A stretch of 64,000 nt of DNA from Methylobacter tundripaludum (GCF_002934365.1 NZ_PTIY01000003.1:62001-126000), one strand, 5' to 3'. Shown: positions 48,724-57,438, numbered from the stretch's first letter. Notes: a model not told the origin generated them from the sequence alone. Numbers and translations are program-made.

Positions 48724-49221
48724 ATGACACATAAATATTTCAAAGATCCCGCTGGAACGGAAATATACGCCTACGATGCGGATGGATCACAAGATGATTT
48801 CATCCTGCCGGGTCTGATCCCTTGCTCCAAAGCTGAGGCGGATGAGATTCGATTTCCGTTCGCCGATCACATAATAGCGAAAATAGCTGAAATAAAGAAC
48901 GCGCGGGATGCTGCGGTGGGGAGCGGCTTAACAAGTGCCGCGCTTGGATCACCACATGCTTACGGGACGCAGGCGGAAAACAGGAATTACTTAAATAACT
49001 TGATCTCGCTGGGCAACGGCGGCAAATTCACCTGCACCGATGTTGATGGGATTAAAGCCCGTAGGCTGCATACGCACGCTCAGCTGCTGGCGCTGGCGCA
49101 CGACATTGAGGCGCATATCTCCGCTCAGTTCGACCACTATGAAACCAAATTGGCAGAGATCGACGTCATAGTTAATTCGCCGTCACCTGCTTACACCGAT
49201 TTTGACTGTGTTGTCTGGTAA
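48724..49221 (+). CDS. DUF4376 protein, probable tail fibre chaperone or accessory
   Basis: A 165-residue protein. MTHKYFKDPAGTEIYAYDAD at the start resembles tail fibre assembly proteins, and the C-terminal DUF4376-like part includes IAEIKNARDAAVGSGLTSAA and ARRLHTHAQLLALAHDIEAH. It directly follows the fibre gene, the normal place for a fibre chaperone. Confidence 0.62.
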   Translation: MTHKYFKDPAGTEIYAYDADGSQDDFILPGLIPCSKAEADEIRFPFADHIIAKIAEIKNARDAAVGSGLTSAALGSPHAYGTQAENRNYLNNLISLGNGGKFTCTDVDGIKARRLHTHAQLLALAHDIEAHISAQFDHYETKLAEIDVIVNSPSPAYTDFDCVVW

Positions 49222-49277
49222 TGACACGGAGATCGTTAATTGTAATAACTTAATTTTATCACCCGGAGTTTAAAAAG

Positions 49278-50777
49278 ATGTCCGAACAATTCTTACACGG
49301 CGTCGAAATCGTTGAGGTAGACGATGGACAGCGCCCCATTAGTACCGTCAAAGCATCTGTTATCGGATTGATTGGGACGGCCCCCAACAGCGCTCCGGCA
49401 GCGACGGCCAGTCTGTTGACCGGCGTAGTCGCAAGCAATAACGCCATCACATACACAGCCGTTACGCCCGGCAAAGCGGGTAACGACATCACTGTGCATC
49501 ATAAAGACCCGAAGGGCAACAGTCAGGCGCTCAGCGTATCTGTCAGCGGCACGGTGATTACGGTTAATCTTGCCACCGGCGTTACCGGGGCAATTACATC
49601 AACCGCAGCGCAAGTTATTGCCGCAGTTACCGCCAGTGCAGCGGCTGCTTTATTAGTTACTTCAGCGAACACCGGCGCATCGACAGGCGCTAGTGCGGTA
49701 GGGGCATCGGTTAAGGCGCAGCCGTTGTCGGGCGGCGTAAACGAGGCTTTCCCGCTCAACACTCCGGTGCTGGTAACTGGTAGCCGCAACGAGGCCGCAG
49801 GGCTTGATACGGTAGGTGACAAGCAGGGCACATTGCCTGATGCGATGGACGATATTTTCGATCAGGTCGGCGCAATGGTTGTTGTGGTCAGGGTTGCGGA
49901 AGGCATTGATGCCGCCGCGACCAAATCCAACATTATTGGCGGCATCAATGCAGGTGTGCAGGTGTTTTTAAATGCCGAGTCTGTCGTCAAGGTGCGGCCT
50001 CGCATCCTGATTGCGCCTGGATTTACCAACGATGTTGCAGTGGTTTCCGAATTGCTGGGCATTGCTGACAGGATGAAAGCGGTTGTCCCTACCGAGGGAC
50101 CTGGAACGGATGACGCCGCCGCGATTAGTTTTCGCGAGAATTTCGGCAGCAAGCGAGTGTATGTTGTCGATCCTCCTGTCAAGGTCTGGGATACCATTTC
50201 TAACTCTGAAGTAAGTCGGCCAAATTCGGGCCGTGTGGCCGGGATAATAGCCAAATCGGACAACGAGCGTGGTTTTTGGTGGAGCCCATCCAATCGGGAG
50301 GTCTACGGTATTATTGGAACGGGCCGGGCAATCGACTTCACTTTAGGCGATGTTAACTCTCGAGCTAATTATCTCAACGAAAATGAAGTAGCTACCATCA
50401 TTCAAAAGGACGGCTACCGTTTATGGGGCAACCGCACTTGTTCAGCCGATCCAAAGTGGGCGTTTTTGTCAGTGGTAAGAACTGCCGACATGATCGAGGA
50501 ATCGTTGTTAGTTGCTCACATGTGGGCAGTAGATCGCAACATCACTAAAACCTACATTGAGGATGTCGTTGAGGGTGTGAACGCCTATTTACGGCACCTG
50601 GTTACTGTCGGCGCTATTTTGGGCGGTTCTTGCTGGGCTGATGAAGCTTTGAATACGCCGGATCAAATCAGCCAGGGCAAGGTGTATTTCGATTTCGACT
50701 TTACCCCTCCTTATCCTGCTGAGCATGTCACTTTCCGCAGTCATTTGGTCAACGATTACATTAAGGAATTATTCTAA
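49278..50777 (+). CDS. Tail sheath protein FI with inserted domain
   Basis: A 499-residue contractile sheath subunit. Start HGVEIVEVDDGQRPISTVKA and the C-terminal half (AVVPTEGPGTDDAAAISFRE, WSPSNREVYGIIGTGRAID, RLWGNRTCSADPKWAFLSVV) are typical of P2 FI. Residues about 51-154 form an extra Ala/Thr/Val-rich beta domain (AITYTAVTPGKAGNDITVHH, ALSVSVSGTVITVNLATGV) inserted before NTPVLVTGSRNEA. It probably decorates the outside of the tail. Confidence 0.88.
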   Translation: MSEQFLHGVEIVEVDDGQRPISTVKASVIGLIGTAPNSAPAATASLLTGVVASNNAITYTAVTPGKAGNDITVHHKDPKGNSQALSVSVSGTVITVNLATGVTGAITSTAAQVIAAVTASAAAALLVTSANTGASTGASAVGASVKAQPLSGGVNEAFPLNTPVLVTGSRNEAAGLDTVGDKQGTLPDAMDDIFDQVGAMVVVVRVAEGIDAAATKSNIIGGINAGVQVFLNAESVVKVRPRILIAPGFTNDVAVVSELLGIADRMKAVVPTEGPGTDDAAAISFRENFGSKRVYVVDPPVKVWDTISNSEVSRPNSGRVAGIIAKSDNERGFWWSPSNREVYGIIGTGRAIDFTLGDVNSRANYLNENEVATIIQKDGYRLWGNRTCSADPKWAFLSVVRTADMIEESLLVAHMWAVDRNITKTYIEDVVEGVNAYLRHLVTVGAILGGSCWADEALNTPDQISQGKVYFDFDFTPPYPAEHVTFRSHLVNDYIKELF

Positions 50778-51283
50778 TGGCACTGAACGATATTTTAAAG
50801 AATTTAAACCTGTTTGTTGATGGTCGCGGCTATGCCGGTAACGTCGAAGAATTGTCGCCGCCCAAACTGACCATGAAAACCGAAGAATTCCGAAACGGCG
50901 GCATGGATGCGCCGGTTGAAGTTGAAATGGGCATGGACAAACTGGAGGCGAGCTTCTCTCTGACTAAATACGATGCCGAGGTGTTAAAGATATTTGGACT
51001 GGCTCCCGGCAACATCAAGCCGCTGACTTTCCGTGGCTCCCTCAGCAGCGAGGACGGCATAGAAAAGCCGGTCATTATCCAGATGCAAGGCATGTTGAAA
51101 GAAATGGACCCTGGCAGCTGGAAACCGGGTGATAAGGCGAGCCTGAAGGGATCGTTGGCACTGCGCTATTACAAACATACGATCGGCAACGAGGTGGTAC
51201 ATGAAATCGACGTGCCGAACATGATCCGCATCGTCAACGGCGTAGATCAATTAGCAGTCACGCGTAAAAACCTGGGGATGTAA
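50777..51283 (+). CDS. Tail tube protein FII
   Basis: A 168-residue P2 FII homologue: LNDILKNLNLFVDGRGYAGN, ELSPPKLTMKTEEFRNGGMD, GMDKLEASFSLTKYDAEVLK and YYKHTIGNEVVHEIDVPNMI. It forms the inner tube within the sheath. One-base overlap with the sheath gene. Confidence 0.92.
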   Translation: MALNDILKNLNLFVDGRGYAGNVEELSPPKLTMKTEEFRNGGMDAPVEVEMGMDKLEASFSLTKYDAEVLKIFGLAPGNIKPLTFRGSLSSEDGIEKPVIIQMQGMLKEMDPGSWKPGDKASLKGSLALRYYKHTIGNEVVHEIDVPNMIRIVNGVDQLAVTRKNLGM

Positions 51284-51430
51284 ATGAGCGAATACATTGT
51301 AAAAAAAGCGATTGAAGGCAATGCCGAAGGCGACACTATCAAGCTGAACAGCAGGCAGGCTAAATACCTGTTGTTGTCTGGTCACATTGAATTAAAACCG
51401 GCTGAAAAGCCCAAAACAGAGGTTAAGTAA
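51284..51430 (+). CDS. Small phage protein between tube and chaperone genes, 48 aa
   Basis: A 48-residue frame (MSEYIVKKAIEGNAEGDTIK, then LNSRQAKYLLLSGHIELKP) exactly fills the gap between FII and E, with adjacent stop and start codons on both sides. The content is protein-like with a balanced helix/strand pattern (SRQAKYLLLSG), like short head or tail accessory proteins that bind through a KYLxxxG turn. Function unknown. Confidence 0.65.
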   Translation: MSEYIVKKAIEGNAEGDTIKLNSRQAKYLLLSGHIELKPAEKPKTEVK

Positions 51431-51730
51431 ATGAGCGCAGAAACGGCACAAACATTACCGGGCAGTGAGGCGATAGAACTGCTGTTCCCGCTGGAAAACG
51501 GCCTTAGCAAATTGACCATGCGCCGCCCGAAAGTCCGGGACATACGCGCAGCAAGTAAGGTTGAGGGGGGCGATGTTGAGGTGGAAATCGCTATGTTCGC
51601 TAATCTATGCGAAGTAGCGCCCGAAGACATAAACAACATGGATATGGCTGATTACGGCGCGATTCAGAAGGTGTATAAAAGTTTTTTGTCTGGTCGGAAA
51701 AAGACATCAGAATCGCCTGCATCGTCGTAG
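51431..51730 (+). CDS. Tail assembly chaperone E
   Basis: A 99-residue P2 gpE-type chaperone (Phage_TAC_7): AIELLFPLENGLSKLTMRRP, KVRDIRAASKVEGGDVEVEI, MFANLCEVAPEDINNMDMAD. It binds the tape measure during tail assembly. The zero-frame product ends at 51730; a programmed -1 shift at 51682 gives the longer E-E' form. Confidence 0.85.
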   Translation: MSAETAQTLPGSEAIELLFPLENGLSKLTMRRPKVRDIRAASKVEGGDVEVEIAMFANLCEVAPEDINNMDMADYGAIQKVYKSFLSGRKKTSESPASS

Positions 51731-51840
51731 CCGCTAGTACCGGTTGGCGGCTTAGCGAGATGCAGGATTGGACTTGTGATGATTTGCTTGAATGGTATGA
51801 GTCAGTGAAAGAAGCGAGAGAACGGCGGCTAATAGGATGA
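51431..51840 (+). CDS. E-E' frameshift product of the tail chaperone
   Basis: The slippery heptamer T TTT TTG lies at 51682-51688 in the correct phase (zero-frame AGT TTT TTG). Shifting by -1 continues as FFVWSEKDIRIACIVVAAST, then GWRLSEMQDWTCDDLLEWYE to a stop at 51838-51840, adding about 52 residues. P2 uses the same TTTTTTG in E/E', and the dual chaperone is conserved in long-tailed phages. Frame, heptamer and gene position all agree; the ratio of products cannot be seen. Confidence 0.85.
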
Positions 51841-52030
51841 CCGCGCAAAGATACGGCAGTAATAACAGCAGAGCGGCAAGGGGTGCGGCAATAGCCGCAA
51901 CAACCAGCGCCGCCCACGCCGGATTATCGCCTTGGATCATGACAATAAAGCAACCGGAAAAACTGAGCGCCATGATCGCCTGCGGATGATACGGCCAACT
52001 CATAATGCGGTCGAAGATGGATTTAGGCAT
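51752..52030 (-). CDS. Small membrane protein antisense to the tail operon
   Basis: A 92-residue minus-strand gene between E' and the tape measure. The start MPKSIFDRIMSWPYHPQAIM follows a perfect AGGAGG seven bases upstream. Two or three hydrophobic segments: IMALSFSGCFIVMIQG, then WAALVVAAIAAPLAALLLLL and YLCAVILLAAVLSLLSL. It overlaps the end of E' on the other strand by 89 bases. A gene against a late operon with such a strong ribosome binding site is likely an independently expressed cargo gene, perhaps for superinfection exclusion. Function is inference. Confidence 0.65.
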   Translation of the reverse strand: MPKSIFDRIMSWPYHPQAIMALSFSGCFIVMIQGDNPAWAALVVAAIAAPLAALLLLLPYLCAVILLAAVLSLLSLTHTIQANHHKSNPASR

Positions 52031-52080
52031 AAAACCTCCTGTGTGAGCCTTAAGTATAATCAATAATACCGGACATTGTC

Positions 52081-54384
52081 ATGGCAAATAACATATCGTT
52101 AGGCATCATTATCGGCGCTGCGCTGTCCGGCACCGTGGGGCGCACGTTCCAGACGCTGGATGCCAAAGCCGTCGGGCTCGGTAAGAGTCTGCAAAGCGTT
52201 CGGCTGGGCCGTGCTGCGTCTGATGATGTGATGCAGTATCGGACAAAACTGGCTAATCTGACAGCTGCGCAGCACCAGTTTGGCTCAAGCAATACGAACC
52301 TGGTCGGGCAGATTGCAAGAACTGAATTGGCGTTGGGCAAAGCATCGGAAAAGGCCAGAAAATACGGCATCGATGTCGGCAGCATCGTTGGCGAAAACCG
52401 CAAGCTGATACAGTCAGAGCAAGCGCTGTCGAGGCAGCTGGCGCGTACCAATGCGCTAAAAGCCAACCGCGACCGGCGTAGCGAGCTGGGCGGGCAAATG
52501 GTCGGGACTATCGGCATGGCCTATGCGGCATCAGCTCCGATTAGTGAGGCCGTCAAATTCGAAACAGCAATGGTAGGCGTCTCAAAGCAAGTTAGCGGCG
52601 CGCGCGATCCATCCGGTCAGTTGACCGGCGTCTACGCGGATATGCGAAAGCAAATCCAAATGCTGGGCCGTGAAATGCCTGTCGCCACGAACGGTATTGC
52701 CGATATGGTGACGGCCGGCGCTCGAATGGGTGTCGAAAAAGAGAATTTAATAGGCTTCGCAAAAGTTACGGGGATGATGGCAACGGCGTTCGAGCTGCCG
52801 GAGGGTGAGTTGGCCGATAACATGGGGAAAATCGCCAAGCTTTACAATATCCCCATCAAAAACATTGAAGGCCTCGCCGATACCATAAACTATCTTGATG
52901 ATAATGCTATCGCCAAAGGCGGGGATATTATCAGCTTTCTGTCGCGGGTCGGCGGTGTTGCGGCATCGGTAAAAATTGGCGACAAGAGCATGGCTGCTTT
53001 GGGTTCAACGCTTTTAACCCTCGGCGAGACTACCGATACGGCAGGCACAGCGACTAATGCGATGTTCCAAAAGCTAGCAAATGCCGAGGGCGGCACAAAG
53101 GACTTTAAAGAGGCGATGGGTAGCATTGGCCTAAGCCTTTATGATGTGCAAAAAGGCATGCAAATTGACGGAGAGGGTACGTTCCTGAAAGTGCTTGAAG
53201 CGATACGCAGCATGCCTAAAGGTCAGCGGTTAGGGATTATGGCGGATCTTGTTGGCATGGAGCATTCCGATACTATGGCAAAATTGGTCGGCGGTATTGA
53301 GGAGTATCGATCGCAAATCAAAATGGCGAATAGCGAAGCGGCCAAGGGCAGTATATCAAAAGAATTCTCAGCTCAATTGGCTACAACTGCTGCGCAATTG
53401 ACTATCACAAAGAACAGGGCGACTGAGCTGGCGGTCAATTTGGGTAGCGTGTTATTGCCCGGATTTAATACCGCGCTGGGTGCTGCCGGGGGTCTATCAT
53501 CCGATTTGGCTGATTTGTCGGCGGAATTCCCTGGGGTCACAAAAGTGGTAATAGGTGCTACAGTGGGTCTGATCGGCTTAAAAGTAACGACTTTGGCCGT
53601 TGGCTATGCCGTGACTGTTGTTAAGGATGTATTTACCGTTGCTGCCGGTATTTTGGATTTTTTCCAGTTGTCGTCATTAAGAGCTACCGGAGCATTGGTC
53701 GCGCAAAAAGCCGCTGTTCTCGGCGCGGCTATCCAGCAAAAAGCCCTGGCTACCTGGACCGGCGTGGTTACTACAGCTCAATGGTTATGGAATGCGGCCA
53801 TAATAGCAAACCCTATCGGGGCAATGGTTGCCGTTGCCGTTGTCGCTGTCGCTGCCCTGGGTGCGGCCGTCTATTATATATATAACAATTGGGGTGGGAT
53901 AACGACGTGGTTTAGCGGTGTATTTACGGCCATCGGCGGAGTAGTAACTACGGTGGGTAGCGCCATTGGGGCTGCTTTTTTTACTGCCGCATCATCTGTA
54001 CGTGCAGTTTGGGAGCCAGTAATAAACTGGCTGGCTGAAAAGTTCGCATGGATTGGTCAATCAGTCGAGTGGATTAAGGGGATAGGTAGCTCGATTGGAG
54101 GGGTGGTATCATCGGCAGCTAGTAATATCTCTCAGCAAGCCAAAGGCACTGTATTAGGTGCGGCAATGGCCTCAACGGTTGCGGCGCCGGCGCTGGCTAC
54201 GCCGTTGCCTGCGATGCCGCCTGCTGCTGGTTCAGCCCCCGCGACGGCTATTCATCAAACCAATACCGCGACGATCCATATCACCCAGCAGCCTGGGGAA
54301 GATCAAAACGCCCTGGCCGAACGGGTAGCAAAGCATTTGAAGCGGCAACAGGCCGCAGACGCCAGAGGCGCTTTGCATGATTAA
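52081..54384 (+). CDS. Tail tape measure protein T
   Basis: A 767-residue TP901-type tape measure. The N-terminal coiled coil (RKLIQSEQALSRQLARTNAL) leads into the conserved domain (FETAMVGVSKQVSGARDPSG, MREMPVATNGIADMV-like LGREMPVATNGIADMVTAGA, LSRVGGVAASVKIGDKSMAA). Hydrophobic helices follow at about 480-620 (TKVVIGATVGLIGLKVTTLA, AMVAVAVVAVAALGAAVYYI). Its length sets the tail length; this is a rather short tail by that measure. Confidence 0.9.
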   Translation: MANNISLGIIIGAALSGTVGRTFQTLDAKAVGLGKSLQSVRLGRAASDDVMQYRTKLANLTAAQHQFGSSNTNLVGQIARTELALGKASEKARKYGIDVGSIVGENRKLIQSEQALSRQLARTNALKANRDRRSELGGQMVGTIGMAYAASAPISEAVKFETAMVGVSKQVSGARDPSGQLTGVYADMRKQIQMLGREMPVATNGIADMVTAGARMGVEKENLIGFAKVTGMMATAFELPEGELADNMGKIAKLYNIPIKNIEGLADTINYLDDNAIAKGGDIISFLSRVGGVAASVKIGDKSMAALGSTLLTLGETTDTAGTATNAMFQKLANAEGGTKDFKEAMGSIGLSLYDVQKGMQIDGEGTFLKVLEAIRSMPKGQRLGIMADLVGMEHSDTMAKLVGGIEEYRSQIKMANSEAAKGSISKEFSAQLATTAAQLTITKNRATELAVNLGSVLLPGFNTALGAAGGLSSDLADLSAEFPGVTKVVIGATVGLIGLKVTTLAVGYAVTVVKDVFTVAAGILDFFQLSSLRATGALVAQKAAVLGAAIQQKALATWTGVVTTAQWLWNAAIIANPIGAMVAVAVVAVAALGAAVYYIYNNWGGITTWFSGVFTAIGGVVTTVGSAIGAAFFTAASSVRAVWEPVINWLAEKFAWIGQSVEWIKGIGSSIGGVVSSAASNISQQAKGTVLGAAMASTVAAPALATPLPAMPPAAGSAPATAIHQTNTATIHITQQPGEDQNALAERVAKHLKRQQAADARGALHD

Positions 54385-54769
54385 CATCATGATGCGCTTA
54401 GGGGTGTTTAATTTCTCCATCAACACCGCCGCTTATCAGGCCTTTAGCCGATCAACCGCTTACCGATGGCAGGCTGTCGAGCGTTACGGAAAGCTGCCGG
54501 CGCAACAATACACCGGCCCTGGCGATGATTCGATCACACTATCGGGCGACATCTACCCCGATTATGCTGGTGGACTGCATCAGATAGACAATATGCGCAC
54601 CGAGGCCGGAAAGGGTCAGCCGTTGATATTGGTCGACGGTAACGGCTATGTTTGGGGTAAGTGGTGCATTCAGTCAATCGAAGAGAGCAAAGATACATTT
54701 TTATCCAACGGCGTGGCCCGCAAAATGTCCTTTACTTTAAAAATGACCCGATACGGTGAAGATGCATGA
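54377..54769 (+). CDS. Tail protein U
   Basis: A 130-residue P2 gpU homologue: MMRLGVFNFSINTAAYQAFS, WQAVERYGKLPAQQYTGPGD, WGKWCIQSIEESKDTFLSNG. Tail completion protein near the baseplate. Eight-base overlap with the tape measure gene and four-base overlap with gpX. Confidence 0.88.
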   Translation: MINIMMRLGVFNFSINTAAYQAFSRSTAYRWQAVERYGKLPAQQYTGPGDDSITLSGDIYPDYAGGLHQIDNMRTEAGKGQPLILVDGNGYVWGKWCIQSIEESKDTFLSNGVARKMSFTLKMTRYGEDA

Positions 54770-54972
54770 CCCAATACCGCACCAAAACCGGCGATATGAT
54801 CGATGCGATTTGCCACCGCTACTACGGCGGTAGTCCCGGTGCGGTTGAGCTGGTCTATGAGGTCAATCGAAACTTGGCCGATCATGGGCCCGTGTTGCCT
54901 TCGGGCGTAGTGATTGATTTACCGGAAATACCCGTCTCAGAAACGGTGAAAACGATTAAATTGTGGGATTAA
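54766..54972 (+). CDS. Tail protein X (LysM-like)
   Basis: A 68-residue P2 gpX homologue: YRTKTGDMIDAICHRYYGGS, VELVYEVNRNLADHGPVLPS, IDLPEIPVSETVKTIKLWD. The LysM-like fold may contact the gpV spike or peptidoglycan. One base separates it from gpD. Confidence 0.88.
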   Translation: MTQYRTKTGDMIDAICHRYYGGSPGAVELVYEVNRNLADHGPVLPSGVVIDLPEIPVSETVKTIKLWD

Positions 54973-54973
54973 T

Positions 54974-55978
54974 ATGGCGTCGGCATTTAAAGTAGATAAG
55001 GTAACACCGGCGTTTAAGGTATTAGCCGGCGGCTCAGACATTACAGCGCTCATCAACGATCGATTAATCAGCATCAAGACAACTGATGAGGCCGGTTTTA
55101 GGTCAGATACCTGCACTATTGAATTGGACGATCGGGATGGGCTGTTTGCCTTGCCGCGCAAAGGCGCAAAATTGGATATTTACCTTGGCTACGAAGAAAC
55201 CGGGATTAGCAAAGTTGGCATTTACACGGTCGATGAAATCTCGTTAACCGGATTTCCTGAAACGCTGAGCATTAGCGGAAAAGCCGCTGACATGTCCGCC
55301 GGCGAGCTTAAATCTCAGCAAACCCGGCACTTCGATAACATTACTCTGGGCGATCTGGTTAAAACAATCGCCGGCAGTAACGGCCTTGTCGGCAAAACAT
55401 CTGCCAATCTATCTGCTATCCAGTTGGGGCATGTGGATCAAACGCAAGAATCAGACCTGCATTTGCTCACCAGGCTGGCTGAAAAATACGGCGCTGTCGC
55501 CAAAGTTACTCACGATCATTTGATCCTCGCCAAAGCCGGCGAGTCGAAAAGCGTTGGTGGCGCCAGCTTATCGCCGATTATTATCGACAAAACACAGGTA
55601 TCTGGGTACCAATGCACTATTGCAGATCGCGGTAAATATGCGGCGGTGACCGCGATGTATCACGACAAACAGACCGGGCAGAATATCGCGGTCAGCACCA
55701 GCGCCGAAAAACCTGCGCATACCCTGCGGCACACCTATGATGACCAGCAACAAGCGATCGAAGCGGCGCGGGCGAAAAAATCAGAGCTTGATCAGGGTGC
55801 GGCGACAGTCGACATTACTTTATCGGTCGGAGATCCAGATTTATTTGCAGAGTCGCCGTTGATTTTAAACGGGTTTAGGACTGGCATCGCCGGCGAGTGG
55901 ACAGCAATTCGGGTCGAGCATTCGTTTAGTAAATCTGGGTTTACAACTCAGATTAACGCTAAAGTAAAGGCAGATTAG
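54974..55978 (+). CDS. Late control protein D (baseplate hub)
   Basis: A 334-residue P2 gpD homologue, the gp27-like hub: FRSDTCTIELDDRDGLFALP, GAKLDIYLGYEETGISKVGI, LTRLAEKYGAVAKVTHDHLI, and the terminal WTAIRVEHSFSKSGFTTQIN. Last gene of the late operon; its 3' end overlaps the convergent minus-strand gene by 20 bases. Confidence 0.9.
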   Translation: MASAFKVDKVTPAFKVLAGGSDITALINDRLISIKTTDEAGFRSDTCTIELDDRDGLFALPRKGAKLDIYLGYEETGISKVGIYTVDEISLTGFPETLSISGKAADMSAGELKSQQTRHFDNITLGDLVKTIAGSNGLVGKTSANLSAIQLGHVDQTQESDLHLLTRLAEKYGAVAKVTHDHLILAKAGESKSVGGASLSPIIIDKTQVSGYQCTIADRGKYAAVTAMYHDKQTGQNIAVSTSAEKPAHTLRHTYDDQQQAIEAARAKKSELDQGAATVDITLSVGDPDLFAESPLILNGFRTGIAGEWTAIRVEHSFSKSGFTTQINAKVKAD

Positions 55979-56186
55979 GATATTTGTTTGCGCCATCAGC
56001 GGCGTCAATGTCATCGCTTGAAATAATTCTGATTGGTTTGTTGATTCCGTCGGTGATGGTGCAACTTAAGTTGCCGCGCATCTTTGCCTTGAGCAGTAGA
56101 GCGTGGCCAAGCGCTTCAAGGTTATGAGGCTCTCCAATTATCAGAACTTCGTCATCTCTGCAAATGATGTAGGGTGTAGCGGTCAT
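55959..56186 (-). CDS. Small phage protein, 75 aa
   Basis: Start 56186 (MTATPYIICRDDEVLIIGEP) is set by GGAGAAC just upstream. A compact alpha/beta pattern: YIICRDDEVLIIGEPHNLEA, LGHALLLKAKMRGNLSCTIT. It converges on gpD with a 20-base overlap and lies before the late terminator, so late transcription runs antisense over it. Family unknown. Confidence 0.6.
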   Translation of the reverse strand: MTATPYIICRDDEVLIIGEPHNLEALGHALLLKAKMRGNLSCTITDGINKPIRIISSDDIDAADGANKYPNLPLL

Positions 56187-56216
56187 TTGTTCTCCTAACA
56201 CGGCACTCAAGGTGAC

Positions 56217-56244
56217 GCCGCCGTTCGGCGGCGCGGTTTTTTTT
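56217..56244 (+). terminator. Terminator of the late operon
   Basis: GCCGCC-GTTC-GGCGGC (56217-56232, extendable by one C/G pair) followed after four bases by eight T (56237-56244). A strong intrinsic terminator on the plus strand, about 240 bases after gpD. Confidence 0.88.
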
Positions 56245-56278
56245 AAAAAAATCGTCGTTTTTACCGAATATTCCGTAG

Positions 56279-56470
56279 TTATAAATCTATCGGGTAATCA
56301 GTCCTAATAGGTTGTTGTCCGGCCCTTTTTGCCGCAATATCTTTTTCAAATGCCGCCAAATTCAGCAATGCCCGCATCATGCGGATGTTAAGTTCTTCGC
56401 CTGTATCTGGCGACCATCGGCCTACAACGTCTTCCAAAATTTCTCTTGTCTCTTGTGCTTGATTGCTCAT
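56279..56470 (-). CDS. Small phage protein, 63 aa
   Basis: A helical 63-residue protein: MSNQAQETREILEDVVGRWS, NIRMMRALLNLAAFEKDIAA. GGAG stands six to seven bases before the ATG. Belongs to the row of minus-strand genes between the late terminator and the integrase. No family recognised. Confidence 0.55.
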   Translation of the reverse strand: MSNQAQETREILEDVVGRWSPDTGEELNIRMMRALLNLAAFEKDIAAKRAGQQPIRTDYPIDL

Positions 56471-56523
56471 ATATACTCCAAAATAAATTTATAACCCATC
56501 GCTCAACGGCGACCTCCGCTACG

Positions 56524-56853
56524 CTACGGCGCGTTAGCTGTTGCGGGCAGCTTAAGACCGGCTCGCTCATAAGCTCGTTTTTGCAATTCCTCGGCCTCGT
56601 CCCAGTCCTCGCTAAATCGCGGCAATACTAATGTGATGCATCCCCATCCTTGCGGTGCGCCAATTAATTTACGGTACTCTCGCTCAATCCTTGCTACGGC
56701 ATCGGCCACTTGTTGCCGCATCATTCGCGGTGTAGCAGCATTACCGGCTTGCGTCAATCCCATCCCATCAACAAGTACGGCTCGTGCAGTGGCGGTAGTA
56801 TGTGGTCTTAGTCTTGTTTTTGATGCTGCTAAATCAAATTCTTCTGGCGTCAT
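56524..56853 (-). CDS. TrfB/KorA-like DNA-binding protein
   Basis: A 109-residue protein whose first 65 residues fit the TrfB HTH family: MTPEEFDLAASKTRLRPHTT, TARAVLVDGMGLTQAGNAAT, MMRQQVADAVARIEREY. KorA of IncP plasmids (TrfB) has the same ARGVLVDG core, where it represses replication and transfer operons. The C-terminal 40 residues are extra. A plasmid-type repressor here hints at control of a maintenance or lysogeny function. Confidence 0.65.
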   Translation of the reverse strand: MTPEEFDLAASKTRLRPHTTATARAVLVDGMGLTQAGNAATPRMMRQQVADAVARIEREYRKLIGAPQGWGCITLVLPRFSEDWDEAEELQKRAYERAGLKLPATANAP

Positions 56854-56963
56854 TGACTTTGGCCTTTTTTAGTCTTAGAGTGGCCCCGAGATCGTCAGGG
56901 CCTCATTGAAGTGAAGCTTCGTATTTATCGATTAGTTACTGCTAATCGATTTCCTTGACGGTC

Positions 56964-57239
56964 TCAAAATAAATCCTCAAAAGTTTCGGCGTCATCATCA
57001 AAGTCGAAATCGCCAAAAAATACGCAATCGTCCGCAGTGGCATCTATTTTAGTTACATCGCCTTCTGGCGAAACTTCAATAAATTCATTTGATCCTGCTT
57101 GAAATTTACTGGTGCGCCCAATTTTGTATTTACCTAATCCGCCCATTACTCGGTCTTCGTCAACGGCATAAATAACGCCATCAACATCAACGATGGCAAA
57201 GTCTGAATCAGGTCTGCTTGATGTGTATAGTGTTTTCAT
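56964..57239 (-). CDS. Acidic phage protein, 91 aa
   Basis: Start 57239 follows GGAGATAAG. Beta-rich N-terminal part (FAIVDVDGVIYAVDEDRVMG, FIEVSPEGDVTKIDATADD) and a strongly acidic end (FGDFDFDDDAETFEDLF). Such acidic tails occur in DNA-mimic inhibitors of host enzymes, but there is no specific evidence. Family unknown. Confidence 0.6.
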   Translation of the reverse strand: MKTLYTSSRPDSDFAIVDVDGVIYAVDEDRVMGGLGKYKIGRTSKFQAGSNEFIEVSPEGDVTKIDATADDCVFFGDFDFDDDAETFEDLF

Positions 57240-57438
57240 TGTCTTATCTCCGATAATCACCGGCTTCGTCCGGTATCCGCCTGGATCAGTTATCTACTCC
57301 ATTGACTAAAGATTCTCCTCCTTTTTTATCCCTTTGTCTATACTTTTGTATACACTTTATGCGTATGGCCTAACCCGTCAATTAACCAGACGCCGTTAAT
57401 AATCTTCGTTTTGTTTGAGGTGTCGTGGGCGGCGCTGG

